Positions 10,666 through 25,298 of a stretch of DNA of 64,000 bases are shown piece after piece. A program made the translations under genes and the position numbers. Each line of letters opens with the position of its first letter. Position 1 is the stretch's first letter. The stretch spans positions 248,001-312,000 of the forward strand of contig NC_014751.1 of assembly GCF_000183365.1 (NCBI RefSeq), given 5' to 3'. The notes below the pieces were generated by a model, which saw only the letters and a program-made list of their open reading frames with translations, had not been told where the DNA came from and made no database searches. Source of the DNA: Mycoplasma leachii PG50 (GTDB lineage Bacteria > Bacillota_I > Bacilli_A > Mycoplasmatales > Mycoplasmataceae).

Positions 10666-10666
<1 letters not shown>
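10037..10666 (-). CDS. pgmB: Beta-phosphoglucomutase
   Basis: A 209-residue HAD-fold enzyme with FDLDGVITDTA at residues 8-18 (nucleophile Asp9, acid/base Asp11). It also has LGSSSFNAK as motif II, the Lys of NSKPASD as motif III, and VIEDAIAGVKAS as motif IV. These are the signatures of beta-phosphoglucomutase, which converts beta-glucose-1-phosphate to glucose-6-phosphate. Its ATG overlaps the stop of the upstream GH13 gene (TAATG), indicating translational coupling. The beta-glucose-1-phosphate would come from the maltose phosphorylase at 25299-27596. One TGA is Trp. Confidence 0.92.
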
Positions 10667-12465
<1,799 letters not shown>

Positions 12466-12549
12466 AACTCTCCTTGCAATTAATTACATAAAAATTCTAA
12501 ATTAAGTTTTAAATAATAATAAATATTATTCTTTAGTAATTAAAAAATA

Positions 12550-12561
12550 TTGTGCATACAA
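12550..12561. promoter_or_regulatory. Candidate GntR operator upstream of GH13-pgmB
   Basis: TTGT-GCAT-ACAA, a perfect four-base-arm palindrome, 85 bases upstream of the GH13 copy 1 ATG. It matches the spacing and arms of the two TTGTATAGACAA sites before the lipoprotein genes. The form is close to the TreR-type operator TTGTATATACAA bound by GntR/UTRA regulators. Confidence 0.55.
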
Positions 12562-12574
12562 CTAAAAAAAGCAT

Positions 12575-14383
<1,809 letters not shown>

Positions 14384-14399
14384 TTCTCCTTTTTAAAAA

Positions 14400-14431
14400 C
14401 TAATATACCTAATTACTAATATACCTAATTA
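14400..14431. repeat. Perfect 16-base tandem duplication in the divergent intergenic region
   Basis: CTAATATACCTAATTA occurs twice in direct succession, immediately upstream of GH13 copy 2. It may be part of that promoter or simply slippage. Beyond this repeat, a TTGTATAG half-site at 14453 and the operator at 14487, I see no other structure in the 256-base intergenic region. Confidence 0.8.
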
Positions 14432-14486
14432 ATATTAATTCTTTTTTATATATTGTATAGGTTTATTTATCAATTAATGCTAATTA

Positions 14487-14498
14487 TTGTATAGACAA
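14487..14498. promoter_or_regulatory. Candidate GntR operator upstream of binding lipoprotein 1
   Basis: TTGTATAGACAA, palindromic as TTGT-N-TA-N-ACAA. The same 12 bases and the following GATA recur upstream of the paralogous lipoprotein at 16592. It lies about 140 bases before the ATG and may also serve the divergent GH13 gene. Confidence 0.6.
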
Positions 14499-14639
14499 GA
14501 TAGTAAGTTTGTTAGATATGCTTTTACAAAGAAATTAGCATAAAGAATAAAATAAAAATGAATAGTGACTATATGAAAAAATCATATGCATTATATACAC
14601 AAATGAGATAAATTAAAACTTTAAAAGAGATGATAAATT

Positions 14640-16439
14640 ATGAAAAAAATATTAACAATGTTAACTAGTTTAGTAGTTGTTGGTGGATCTGCTTTAACAG
14701 TGTTAGCATGTAAAACAACTAACAACACTGATATAGTTGTTCAAGCAAATGATAAATGAGTTCCAATTTATCAACAAGCTGCTAATAAGGTAAATAAAAG
14801 ATTTGAAGAACAAGGATATAAGTGAAGAGTTAAATTAAAAGAAATTGGGTTATTTGATGAAAAGAAATTAATTGATGGAAGAGGAGTTAGAGATAAAGGA
14901 ATTTCAGATATTTTTGCAATTCCACTAGATCGCTATCCTCAGTATATAAATCAAAATACTTTAAAAGATCTAACCGAATATATTAAAAAAGATTTAATAA
15001 AAACTAAAGAAGATGAAGATCGTTTTGGAATAAAAATCGATAATAGTAAATCTGGAGTTGATGCTATTAAGTTAGAAAAAAATGTTAATACTTGAAAATC
15101 AGTTTTAGGTAGTGATTTAAAAGGTAATCGTTTATATGGAATGATTCCTATGTCTATTGAAAATATGATTTGATTATTTGATGAAAATAGATTAGGAATT
15201 AAAAAAGAAAAAGGTGATGATAATAAATTATATGCATATTTAGTTGGTTCTGAACTTAAAAAAGTTGAAAACCAATTAGAAAAATATGAAGAAAAAGAAC
15301 CTTCTGGTAAAAAACTATCAGGAAAACCAAAAGCAAGTATTGAAAATTTAATTATTTTAAATAAAGCTCAAACTAATAATTATAAATTTGAAAATCTAAA
15401 TGAAATTGAAGATAAACAAAACGTTAATAAAGGTGCTCCTTTAGCATTTGTTGATGCTGGTGCTTCATTTCAAGGTGGAATGTTTTTAAATTCTATTTTA
15501 AATAAAAGAGCTGATGATATTAGTAAATTAAAAGCTGATAATTCATCTTTAGGAATGGTTTGAGTTAATAAAAATAAATCTTTAAACTCAACAAACATTA
15601 ATGATTTTGATTCAATTTGAGAAAATGATATGTTTAAAGATGATTTTAATCAAACAACTCAAACTATTGTTGATTATGTTAAATCATTAGGTGGACATAT
15701 TACTGAAATTTATGGGGGAGCTGCTGGTCAAATTAGTCAAATTTTAGATGATGCTTTAAGAGATGGAACAACAGCAATGACTTTAGTTGGTCCTTGAGAA
15801 GTAAGTTCAAAACTTGAAACTATGAGAAAAGTTCCTAAAAATAAGGGACATAAATTTGGATTTGCTTCAATTGGAGATATTAGTTTTAATAAAGGTAAAA
15901 ATAAATTAACTGGATTTGCTGGAGGATATGGTTGAGGTATTAAATCATCTATTTCAAACACAAAATTAAAAAATAATAAAGGTGAAGAAATGGATAAAAC
16001 TTCAGCAGCTATTGAGTTTATAAAAGAAATTTCTAAAAAAGACTATGCTACTGAAATGGCCTTTGTTGATGGAAAAATTAGTGCTTATAGTGATATTGCT
16101 GATTTTTTAGTTAAAGAATTAAAACAAGGAAATAACATACCATCACTTAATGAAAAAGGTAAGAAAAAAACAGATGAAGAGCTTAAAGCTGAAAAAGAAA
16201 ATAGACAAATAATTGGTGAAGCTTATCAAAGTATTATTGATGGGTATGAAAAAACTGGAAAAGATGCTGATGTAGCACCAAGAGCTGATAATGAGTTATT
16301 TGGTATTTATTGAGAAGCTTATACAACTGCTTTTGGTTCAACATTTAACAAAAAACAAAATAAAGGAATGAAAGAGAAATTTGCTGATATTTTCAGAACA
16401 ACCTATAAAAAACAAAAATCACAATATAAATTCCATTAA
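14640..16439 (+). CDS. Sugar ABC transporter substrate-binding lipoprotein (maltose/maltodextrin type), copy 1
   Basis: A 599-residue lipoprotein with a signal ending V-L-A-Cys at residue 24. It reads as an extracellular solute-binding protein of ABC family 1, with a long alpha/beta body. It contains the segment GAPLAFVDAGASFQGGMFL and a C-terminal block with DVAPRADNE, both also in copy 2. Position beside GH13 enzymes and upstream of malF-malG-malK supports a maltose or maltodextrin ligand. GAGATGATAAATT precedes the ATG. Several TGA codons are Trp. It has its own terminator and candidate operator. Confidence 0.82.
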
Positions 16440-16477
16440 TTAATAAAATAAAACTTTTAAAAATTAAATTTATACAA

Positions 16478-16508
16478 AAATTCAAGTAATAAAAACTTGA
16501 ATTTTTTT
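16478..16508 (+). terminator. Terminator of lipoprotein copy 1
   Basis: AATTCAAGT, loop AATAAAA, ACTTGAATT, then a T run. Confidence 0.88.
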
Positions 16509-16591
16509 ATCTTATTTTGAGCAATAATTTAATGGTTTTTAGACTAGTAAAATTTTAAAAAGTCCCTTATTTACTTAGCTAAAATCAATTG

Positions 16592-16603
16592 TTGTATAGA
16601 CAA
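16592..16603. promoter_or_regulatory. Candidate GntR operator upstream of binding lipoprotein 2
   Basis: TTGTATAGACAA, identical to the site at 14487-14498 and again about 140-150 bases before the start codon. The surroundings are less conserved than this core, which argues for selection on the 12-mer. Confidence 0.6.
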
Positions 16604-16743
16604 GATATGGGTTTTGTTTAACAAGTGTTTAAAAATGAATTTCTCATAAATATTAAAATAAAAATGAATAATGCAAAATCGAGATATTTTATGCATTATA
16701 TTCCAATAGAGATAAATTAACTTATTAAAAGAGATGATAAATT

Positions 16744-18546
16744 ATGAAAAAAATATTAACAATGTTAACTAGTTTAGTTGTTGTTGGTGGATCTGCTTTA
16801 ACTGTGTTAGCATGTAAAACACGTAATAATACAGATATAGTTGTTCAAGCAAATGATAAATGAATGCCAATTTATCAAAAAGCTGCTGATAAAGTCAATA
16901 AAAAATTTGAAGAACAAGGATATAAGTGAAGAGTTAAATTAAAACAAATCGATATTTTTGCAGAAAAAGGATTAATTGATTCAAGAGGAGTTAGAGATAA
17001 AGGAGTTTCAGATGTCTTTGCTGTTCCTTTAGATCGTTTCCCTCAATATTTAAATCAAAATACCTTAAAAGATTTAACTGAGTATATTAAAAAGAGTATA
17101 GCTAGTGATAAAGAAGCTAGTGAACGCTTTGGTTTACAAGCTGTTGAAAATAAATCAGGAGTTGACGGAATTGAAATAACTAAAAATGAAAACTCTTGAA
17201 AAACAGCTATAGGTACAGATATTAAAGGTAAGCGTCAATTTGGAATGATTCCTATGTCAATTGAAAATATGGTTTGAATATTTAATGAAGACAGATTAGG
17301 AATTAAAAAAGAAAAGGGTTCTGATGGTAAAGAATATTCATATTTGGTAGGTTCTGAAGTAGATAAATTAAACAAAAATGGAACCTTAGAAAAATATGGA
17401 GAAAAAGATCCAGCTAATGGAAAACTTAAGGATAAGCCAAAAGCAAATATTGAAAACTTGATTAAATTAAATCAAGTACAAACTAATAGTTATAAATTTG
17501 CAAACCCTAAAGATGTTGAAAATGTTACTGATATTAATAAAGGTGCCCCATTAGCTTATATTGATGCAGGTGGTTCTTTCCATGGAGGTATGTTTTTAAA
17601 CTCTATTATAAATAAAAAATCTGATGAAATATCAGCTGAAAAGGATGAAAAATCATCTTTAGGAATGGTTTGAGTTAAAAAAGGTAAACCTATAAACACA
17701 ACAAATATTGATGATTTTGATTCAATTTGAGAAAACGATAAATTCAAAAATGACTTTGATAAAACAACTGAAACTATAGTTAATTATGTTAAATCATTAG
17801 GTGGACACATTAATCAAATTTATGGTGGTGCGGCCGGACAAATTGGTCAAATTTTAGATGATGCTTTAAGAGATGGAACAACAGCAATGACTTTAGTTGG
17901 CCCTTGAGAAGTAAGTTCAAAACTTGAAACTATGAAAAAAGCTGTTAAAAACAAGAATGCTAAGTTTGGATTTGCTTCAATTGGAGATATTACTTTTAAC
18001 GGTGATAGTAAACTAACTGGTTTTGCTGGTGGATATGGTTGAGGTATTAAATCATCTATTTCAAACACAAAACTAAAAAATAATAAGGGTGAGGAAATGG
18101 ATAAAACTTCAGCAGCGCTTGAATTTATAAAAGAAATTTCTAAAAAAGAATATGCTACTGAAATGGCGTTTGTTGATGGAAAAATTAGTGCTTATAAAGA
18201 TGTTGCTGATAATTTAGTTAAAGAATTAAAAGAAGGAATCAATATCCCAGAGCTAAATGAAAAAGGTGTTAAAAAAACAAAAGAAGAACTAGAGGCTGAA
18301 AAAGAAAACAGAAAAATAATTGGTCAAGCTTATGAAAGCATTGTTAAAGGTTATGAAAAAACTGGAAAAGATGCTGATGTAGCACCAAGAGCTGATAATG
18401 AAATGTTTGGTATTTATTGAGGAGCTTATGGAACTGCGTTTGGTTCAACTTTTAATAAGAAACAAAATGAAGGAATGAAACAAAAATTCTCAGAAATTTT
18501 TAGATCAACTTATAAGAGAGAAAAATCTCAATACAAATTCCACTAA
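16744..18546 (+). CDS. Sugar ABC transporter substrate-binding lipoprotein (maltose/maltodextrin type), copy 2
   Basis: A 600-residue close paralog of the preceding lipoprotein, with nearly identical signal sequence and leader (lipobox Cys at residue 24) and strongly conserved C-terminal third. The central region differs more, including an inserted AEKDEK-type segment, which may change ligand or antigenicity. It lies just upstream of the membrane-protein and malF-malG-malK run, separated by a terminator hairpin that may allow partial read-through so that the binding protein is made in excess. Frame checked through TGA=Trp codons to the TAA. Confidence 0.82.
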
Positions 18547-18583
18547 TAAATATTAGTTTAATATAATTTAATTAATTAATAAT

Positions 18584-18611
18584 ACTACCAATTTTAAAAT
18601 TGGTAGTTTTT
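18584..18611 (+). terminator. Terminator or attenuating hairpin between lipoprotein 2 and the permease genes
   Basis: ACTACCAATTTT directly followed by AAAATTGGTAGT and T5, a perfect 24-base palindrome. Only 16 bases separate it from the next ATG, so the downstream genes probably depend on read-through. Confidence 0.8.
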
Positions 18612-18627
18612 AAAACAAGAGGTACAA

Positions 18628-19119
18628 ATGGACTTTCAACAAGCTTTTGGACACAAAACAAACATTAAAAAATACAACGTTTATTTTATTTTAGCTATTT
18701 GTTTAGTATTTGTAGTAATGTTAAGTACTGCAATGTTAATTGATTATAGATTAATTGTTGTAAAACAGCAAAATTTATCTAAAGAAGCTTTAAAAAATCC
18801 ACATGCTTATTTTTTAAAAATCTGAATGATTAGATATCTTTTAAATGTTGTACTTGTAATTATTTTTGCAATTTATACAACACTAGCTATGAATAGAATA
18901 ACAGTTGGTTATGTTTATATTGGTCTATGGCTTATTATTTGATTTGGTTTTGCTTTTGGAGAACTAATATTAACTAAAAAAATAACTTATCCAAGCATAA
19001 TCAGTATTGTTTTATTTGTACTAGTGATTATAAGTTTTTATTTCATAATAAAAGATATTTCTGAATTAAAAAGAAGTTTGCGTTATCAAAAAATGAAAAA
19101 AAGAGAATATAGATTTTAG
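18628..19119 (+). CDS. Small multi-pass membrane protein, unknown function
   Basis: A 163-residue protein with about four hydrophobic segments (near residues 17-38, 68-90, 95-115 and 122-145) and a basic C-terminal tail. AAGAGG lies six bases before the ATG. It is the first gene of a run that continues with malF, malG and malK, 14 bases from malF, so it is probably co-transcribed with the maltose importer. No domain is recognised. It may help assemble the unusually extended permeases, but that is speculation. Confidence 0.75.
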
Positions 19120-19133
19120 AAAGTGAGGTTAAT

Positions 19134-21551
19134 ATGAATCATATAGAGTTTTATAAAAGCTTAAAAACTAAAGAAGAAGTTTTTAATGAATTAAAAAAAG
19201 TTAAATACTCTGATTTTGAAAAAGAATTTGAAGAATTAGATCAAACACAAAAAAATGTAACTAATAGTTCTTATACTTTTTCAAATAAAGAACTTGCAAA
19301 AATCTTTTTAGAATTTGCTAAAAACAATATACATAACAATATGTATGCCAAATTAAAAGAAAATTTTGCAATGTATTTAAATAAAACATCTGATAATAAA
19401 TTTGTTTTTGATATTAAAGCTATTGAACAAAGTTTTGTTAATAAAGATGAAGATTATATTCAAGATATGTTTAAAATCAAAGCACGTTTACAATTAAGCC
19501 AAATTATTTATGATGCAAGAAATCAAGAAATTAAAAACTTAAAAACAAAAGCTAATAGTTATTATGTAGCTTATCTAAAGTTTTTAAATGATTTTACTTA
19601 TAAATACAAAAAGAAATTTATTTCTACTACTTATAAGATTGCAAAAAGAAAAGTACAAGAATTACGTTTGTTATTTAGTACTAACGATTATACATTTCAT
19701 ATCAAATCACACAATAAAAATGCAACTACTTTTATAGAAGAAAAAAATGCTGTTAGTCAAAAAATCAAAAAAGAACTAAATGAAATTAAAAATTTAGATC
19801 CAATTACAAAAGCTAAAAGAACTAGTGAAATCTATCAACAAGGAATTGAATATAACTATGATTGAGAAGTTGCTAGTTTAAATGCTAAAGCTAAAGAAAA
19901 GTTCTTAATTAAAAAACAACAAATAGATTCTGATTTTATAGATAAAATTAACAAAGCTAAACAAGATTATGTTGAAATTTTAAAAAATAAAAAGCAACAT
20001 GATGAATTAACTAAAAAAGTTATTATACAAGCTAATGAAGATTTTAAAACTCAATTAGAATTTGCTACAACAAAAAGTGAAAAGAAAAACCTTAAATTAG
20101 AACATAAACAAAATATTAAAGAAATTAAATCAGATAATGCTGTTAAAAAAGCTAAAGATAATTGAAAAAACTTAAAACATAATTACAAAGTTGAAAAAAA
20201 TAAAAATAGATTAGAATACACTTCAGAAATAGAAAATATTAAAAATAACTTACCAATTGAATATCCTGTTTGAAAACAAGTATTAAGTATTATATTTGGT
20301 TGAATTCCAGGAGTAGGTCCACTAATTAATGGTCAATATAAAAAAGCAATAGTGATGTTTTTAACATTACCATTGTTTGCTATATTTGGAGCATATGCTT
20401 TTGGTATTGGTAATGTTGGAGGTAATGGTTTATTAGGACTAATTGATTTTGGAGCAGATAATCCTGATGGTGATGGACGTTTTTATTTAATTGAAGGAAT
20501 AATTTCATTAATAATTGCCTTTTGGATTTGTATTAGTATCTTTTCAACGTGAATGGATTCAAAAAATAATGCAAAAAAAATGCGAATAGGTTCACGTGCA
20601 AGTACTTTTAGTCAAACTAGAAAATTCTTAAAATCACATGGAATTCCTTATATTTTATCAATTCCAGCGATTATAGGAATTATGTTTATAGTACTAGTTC
20701 CAATCATTTCAACTATTTTAATTGCCTTTACTAACTATGGAAAAGGAAACGACCCAGGACGACCAGGACAAATTATTAAATGAGTTGGTTTTGATAACTT
20801 TAAATCTATTTTTGGAGGAGAATACTTCCCATCATTTTTATATGTTATAGGTTGAACATTTACTTGAGTTATTGCTACTACTATATCAGTTATTGTTGTT
20901 GGTTCATTATTTGCTTTATTAGTAAATAATGAAAGATTAAAAGGAAAACGTATTTTTAGATTAATTTACATTTTACCTTGAGCTGTTCCTGCATTTATTA
21001 TGATAATGGTGTTTGCTATTTTACTATCAAGCATTGAATTTAATAACTTTACTTATAAATGGATTGGAGTAAGTGGTTGAACTTCTCAACAAACACAAGC
21101 CCGTATTGTTTTAATTCTACTTCAAACTTGATTAGGACATTCATATATGTTCTTATTAATTACTGGAGTTTTACAAGGTATATCTAAAGATTTATATAAC
21201 TCATCAACAATTGATGGAGCATCTAAATGAAAACAATTAACAAGAATTACTTTACCATTAATTCTTACTCAAGTAGCTCCTTTATTAGTTGGACAATTTG
21301 TCTTTAACTTTGGTAACTTTGGAATTATTTATCTATTTGGTGCTAACCCACAAGCTTTAAATGCAAAAGGTGAACCTTACCCAGGTCAACCAGGAATTAC
21401 AGATATTTTAATTTCATTTGTGTTCAAATTATCTACTCACCCTGATAGATATACTTATGGTATTGCTGCTTCATTTATTATTGTTTCATCATTTATTGTT
21501 GTTGGTACTTCAGCTAATGGATTTAGAAAAATGAAAGCATTTAAAAACTAA
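19134..21551 (+). CDS. malF: MalF-type sugar ABC permease with long N-terminal coiled-coil extension
   Basis: An 805-residue protein. Residues 1 to about 378 are hydrophilic, very rich in Lys, Glu and Asn with heptad-like Leu/Ile spacing, so a cytoplasmic coiled coil is likely. The first membrane segments begin near residue 380 (FGWIPGVGPLINGQYKKAI). From about 500 on the protein reads as a MalF-type permease with six further helices. The EAA loop STIDGASKWKQLTRITLPL, which contacts MalK, is intact. MalF permeases of this type are commonly 300-500 residues, so the extension is striking. TGA codons are Trp throughout. The next gene starts 14 bases downstream. Confidence 0.88.
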
Positions 21552-21565
21552 GGAGTAAAATAGCT

Positions 21566-24106
21566 ATGAAAACAGAAGTAAAACAAAATGTTGATCAAAA
21601 AGCTTTAGTATTTTCTAGTTTATTAAAACCTGTAGAAAAATATGACTTTTCTAATTTTAAAAAATCTAATAACTGAAATATTATTAAAACTAAATTATTA
21701 GAAGATGAAGCAATTAAAAGCACAAATAAAATAAAAGATTATCAATTATTTATTAAAAGTAATTATATAGTTGGAAACATTGTAGATATTTATAAAAAAT
21801 TTACAACTGATTCTAAGTTAATTGAAGGTTTATTATTACTATTAGTAGCAAATAGTTTTTCAACATTTAATGATAAAAATAATTTCAATACATCTACTGC
21901 TAATAAAACAATGAATCAAATCATCGAAAATAAGTATGTTGAAAAAGAAATTATTAATGAAATTAATGTTTATGAAAAACAAAGATCTTTAAAAGATTTT
22001 GATCACTTTGATTTTAAAAATTTAGAATTATACGAATTTTTAAATAGTTGAAAAAAAATAGATGCTATTATTGTAATTTATTTTAAAAAAATCAATCTTG
22101 AAAAATTAGGAAAAATCTTAGCTAGTGAGTTTTTATTAACCTATGAGACTCACAAAGAAGCTATGGACTTTGTTTCATTAAATATTATTCAACATGAACA
22201 TCTATCAGAAGACTATGCTTTTAATAAAATTAATGATTTATTAGAACAAGCATTTAATGAATTAGTTAATAATAATGTTGAAAACATCACTATTCAAGAA
22301 ACTATAATTTTAGCTTTAAAAAAATCTTTAACTTATCAAGTTGATACTCATAAAAAAAGTTGATGAGAAAAACTTGTTGAAAATAGAAAATCTAAAGAAA
22401 AATTTAGATTGTATTGTAGTGAAGAAATAAATGAAAGACTTGCAAAAGAACTACGTTTATTAACTAATCCTAAAGTTTTAGATAAATCTGAAACTAAAAA
22501 AGAAGAACATAACGAAAAATTTGTTCACTATAACACATTAAAAATTAATAATAAAAGCTACAAAATCGATGCTGAAAGTTTAAAATTTGCTAAGTTAATT
22601 TTTAAAGAAAAGGATTTAATCGATTTTCAAGCTAGTTTAAGTGAAACTTATTTTAGATCAAAACATTTAAACTTTAATAAATATTACAATCACTTATACA
22701 TTATTAAATTATCTAGTTTAGCTTATTTATATGCTTTAAAAAACAAAGATACTAAAATAAACTTTAATAAAGCAAAAGAATTATTTGAATTATTAATTTT
22801 AAAAACAGCTTATGAAATTTCTGAATCATTTGCTAAGAAAATTGAAAAAATCATTTTAAGTCAAGAACAACTAGAAAATGAGTTTTTTAAAAAAACAAAA
22901 ATTGATCAATTAGATCGCTATAAGAATTGATCTAAAGTTGTAGCTATTAATACTGCTGTATATAAAGAATTAAACTTAAATACTAAAATTATTCAATCAG
23001 CTACAATTTATGAAATTTTAAAAAATGAAATATTTGTCTGAGAATCAATTAAAAAGTCAGACTCATTATTAAGTAAAGATTTAGTTAGCTACAATGAAAT
23101 ATCACAATATCAAAATGAGTTAATCTTTATTATAGAACAAGAACTTAAAAAAGAAAAAAACAATGCTTATGTTAAATATGTAAGATTTTTAACAGAAACA
23201 TTTGGAAAACTTTATTTATCAGATAAACCACCACTGAGTATTTATGGAAAAATTGGACTAGCATTTATTTATCTAGTTCTAATTGCATGAGCTTTAATCA
23301 TAATAGTGCCAATTACTCAAGTTGTTTTACAAGCATTTAACTGGTATTCAGCTAATGCATCAACTTCAACTGCTGGAAAATTAGGAACACTTGGTAGATT
23401 TGACTTTAAGAGATTTGCATTCAGTTTTGCTAACTTTAGTTATTTATTTGAACGTACATTCTTTGGATATTGGTTATTAAACTCACTAGTAATAGCTACT
23501 ATTACTATGATTTTTATGGTATTAATCACAGCTATGGTTGGATATGCTTTTTCAAGATTTAGATTCAAAGGAAAAAGAATTAGTTTAATGACTGTTATGT
23601 TAATTCAAATGATCCCTACTGTTTCAAGTTTCATTGTGTTTTATGTAATGTTCCAATTATTACAAGAAACGGTTCATATTACTGGTCAAATCATGTTAAT
23701 TCTAATTTATGTTGGTGGAGGTATTCCTGGAAATGTCTTTGTTTTAAAAGGATATTTAGATAATATTTCAACTGACATTGATGATGCTGCAAAAATAGAT
23801 GGATGCAGTATTTGACAAGTGTTTACTAAAATTATCTTCCCACTAGCAAAACCAATGCTTTCAGTTATTGCTTTATGATCATTTATAGGACCATTTGGTG
23901 ATGTTTTATTACCACAATTACTATTAGATAATCAAAGAGACTGAACAATGGCTACTGGATTAAACAGCTTATTAAATAGATCTGGAGAAATTGCTCAAGG
24001 AGCATTTGCAGCAGGTTCACTACTTGTTGCAGTTCCTATTAGTACACTATTTATCATGTTGCAGGGAAATATTACAGGTGGATTATCTGGAGGAGTAAAA
24101 GGTTAG
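21566..24106 (+). CDS. malG: MalG-type sugar ABC permease with about 555-residue N-terminal extension
   Basis: An 846-residue protein. The C-terminal 285 residues form a standard MalG permease. A first helix lies near residues 560-582, and the EAA loop STDIDDAAKIDGCSIWQVF is followed by F-P-L-A-K-P. Ahead of it is a hydrophilic, mostly helical region of about 555 residues with no recognised domain. Ordinary MalG is about 280 residues. AAGGAG lies ten bases before the ATG. Both permeases being extended suggests paired cytoplasmic domains. The stop is separated by one base from the malK start. Confidence 0.88.
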
Positions 24107-24107
24107 T

Positions 24108-25193
24108 ATGAAAGTTGAATTAAGAAATATATCAAAAAAATATGAAGGTAACTCGTTTTATACATTAGAAAATATTGATTTAACAATTAATGATAATGAC
24201 TTTTGTGTAATTCTAGGTCCATCTGGATGTGGTAAAACTACTTTATTAAGAATCATAGCTGGATTAAATTCAATCACTAAAGGTGATCTATTATTTGATG
24301 GAGTTAAAGTTAATAACCTTTTACCAAAAGATCGTGATATTGCCATGGTATTTCAAAGTTATGCTTTATATCCTCACTATAATGTTTATAAAAACCTGGC
24401 TTTTGGTTTAGAAATGAAAAAAGAAAAAAAAGAAATTATCAATCATAGAGTTAGAGGGGCTGCTAAGTTACTAAATATCGAAAAATATTTATTTAAAAAA
24501 CCAAAAGAATTATCTGGAGGTCAACAACAACGTGTAGCTTTAGGAAGAGCAATTGTTAGAAAACCCAAATTGTTTTTAATGGATGAACCTTTGTCAAATC
24601 TAGATGCAAAGCTAAGAGAATCAATGAGAACTGAATTAGTTTCAATTCATAGAATTTTAGGAACAACAACAATTTATGTTACTCATGACCAATTAGAAGC
24701 TATGACAATGGCTACTAAAATTGTTCTAATGAATAATCAAGTTATTCAGCAAGTAGGAAAACCAGAAGAATTTTATAATAAACCTAATAACTTATTTGTT
24801 GCTAAGTTTATTGGAACTCCTACAATGAACGTTTTAGAAGGTAAGCTTGAAAACAATTACTTTATTTCAAATATCAATAATTATAAAGTTGAATTATCTG
24901 ATGAAGAATTACAACTAATTAAAAAAGAAGAAGTAACTAAATTATATTTAGGTATTAGAAGTGAAGATGCTCAGCTAGTTAAAAAAACTGATAAAACTGC
25001 AAATATAATTGCTAGTGTAATTAATACTGAACTATTAGGAATGAATAAACAAATAACTTGTGAGCTAACCCCAAATAATAACTTTGTAATTACTACTTCA
25101 AAAGATAATAACGTAAAAATTGATGACAAAGTCGGTATTAAAATTCATAAATATCACTTATTTAATGGAATTACAGAAAACCGTATTGGTTAA
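24108..25193 (+). CDS. malK: Sugar ABC transporter ATP-binding protein MalK/MsmK
   Basis: A 361-residue ATPase: Walker A GPSGCGKT at residues 37-44, Q-loop VFQSYALYPHYNV, signature LSGGQQQRVALGRAI, Walker B LFLMDEPLSNLDAKL and the H-loop YVTHDQLEAM. After the ATPase domain comes the TOBE/regulatory domain typical of the MalK/UgpC/MsmK group. It energises the MalF-MalG permease encoded just upstream. All key residues are intact. Its ATG lies one base after the malG stop. Confidence 0.95.
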   Translation: MKVELRNISKKYEGNSFYTLENIDLTINDNDFCVILGPSGCGKTTLLRIIAGLNSITKGDLLFDGVKVNNLLPKDRDIAMVFQSYALYPHYNVYKNLAFGLEMKKEKKEIINHRVRGAAKLLNIEKYLFKKPKELSGGQQQRVALGRAIVRKPKLFLMDEPLSNLDAKLRESMRTELVSIHRILGTTTIYVTHDQLEAMTMATKIVLMNNQVIQQVGKPEEFYNKPNNLFVAKFIGTPTMNVLEGKLENNYFISNINNYKVELSDEELQLIKKEEVTKLYLGIRSEDAQLVKKTDKTANIIASVINTELLGMNKQITCELTPNNNFVITTSKDNNVKIDDKVGIKIHKYHLFNGITENRIG

Positions 25194-25226
25194 ATAATCA
25201 CTATATATTAGATTTACTTTTATAAA

Positions 25227-25266
25227 AAATAGACACAGTTCATTATTTAATAATGTGTCTATTTTT
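25227..25266 (+). terminator. Terminator after malK
   Basis: AAAAATAGACACA, a 14-base AT-rich loop, TGTGTCTATTTTT: a perfect 13-base stem. Confidence 0.85.
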
Positions 25267-25298
25267 ATTGATAATAAGATTAATAAAATGGGAGTAAT

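Noticed and set aside
14453..14464. Additional full GntR operator (TTGTATAG followed by GTTT)
   Set aside because: Only the left half-site matches; the ACAA arm is missing.
25194..25298. GntR operator upstream of the mapA operon
   Set aside because: No TTGT-N4-ACAA match; only a terminator hairpin and a ribosome site are seen.
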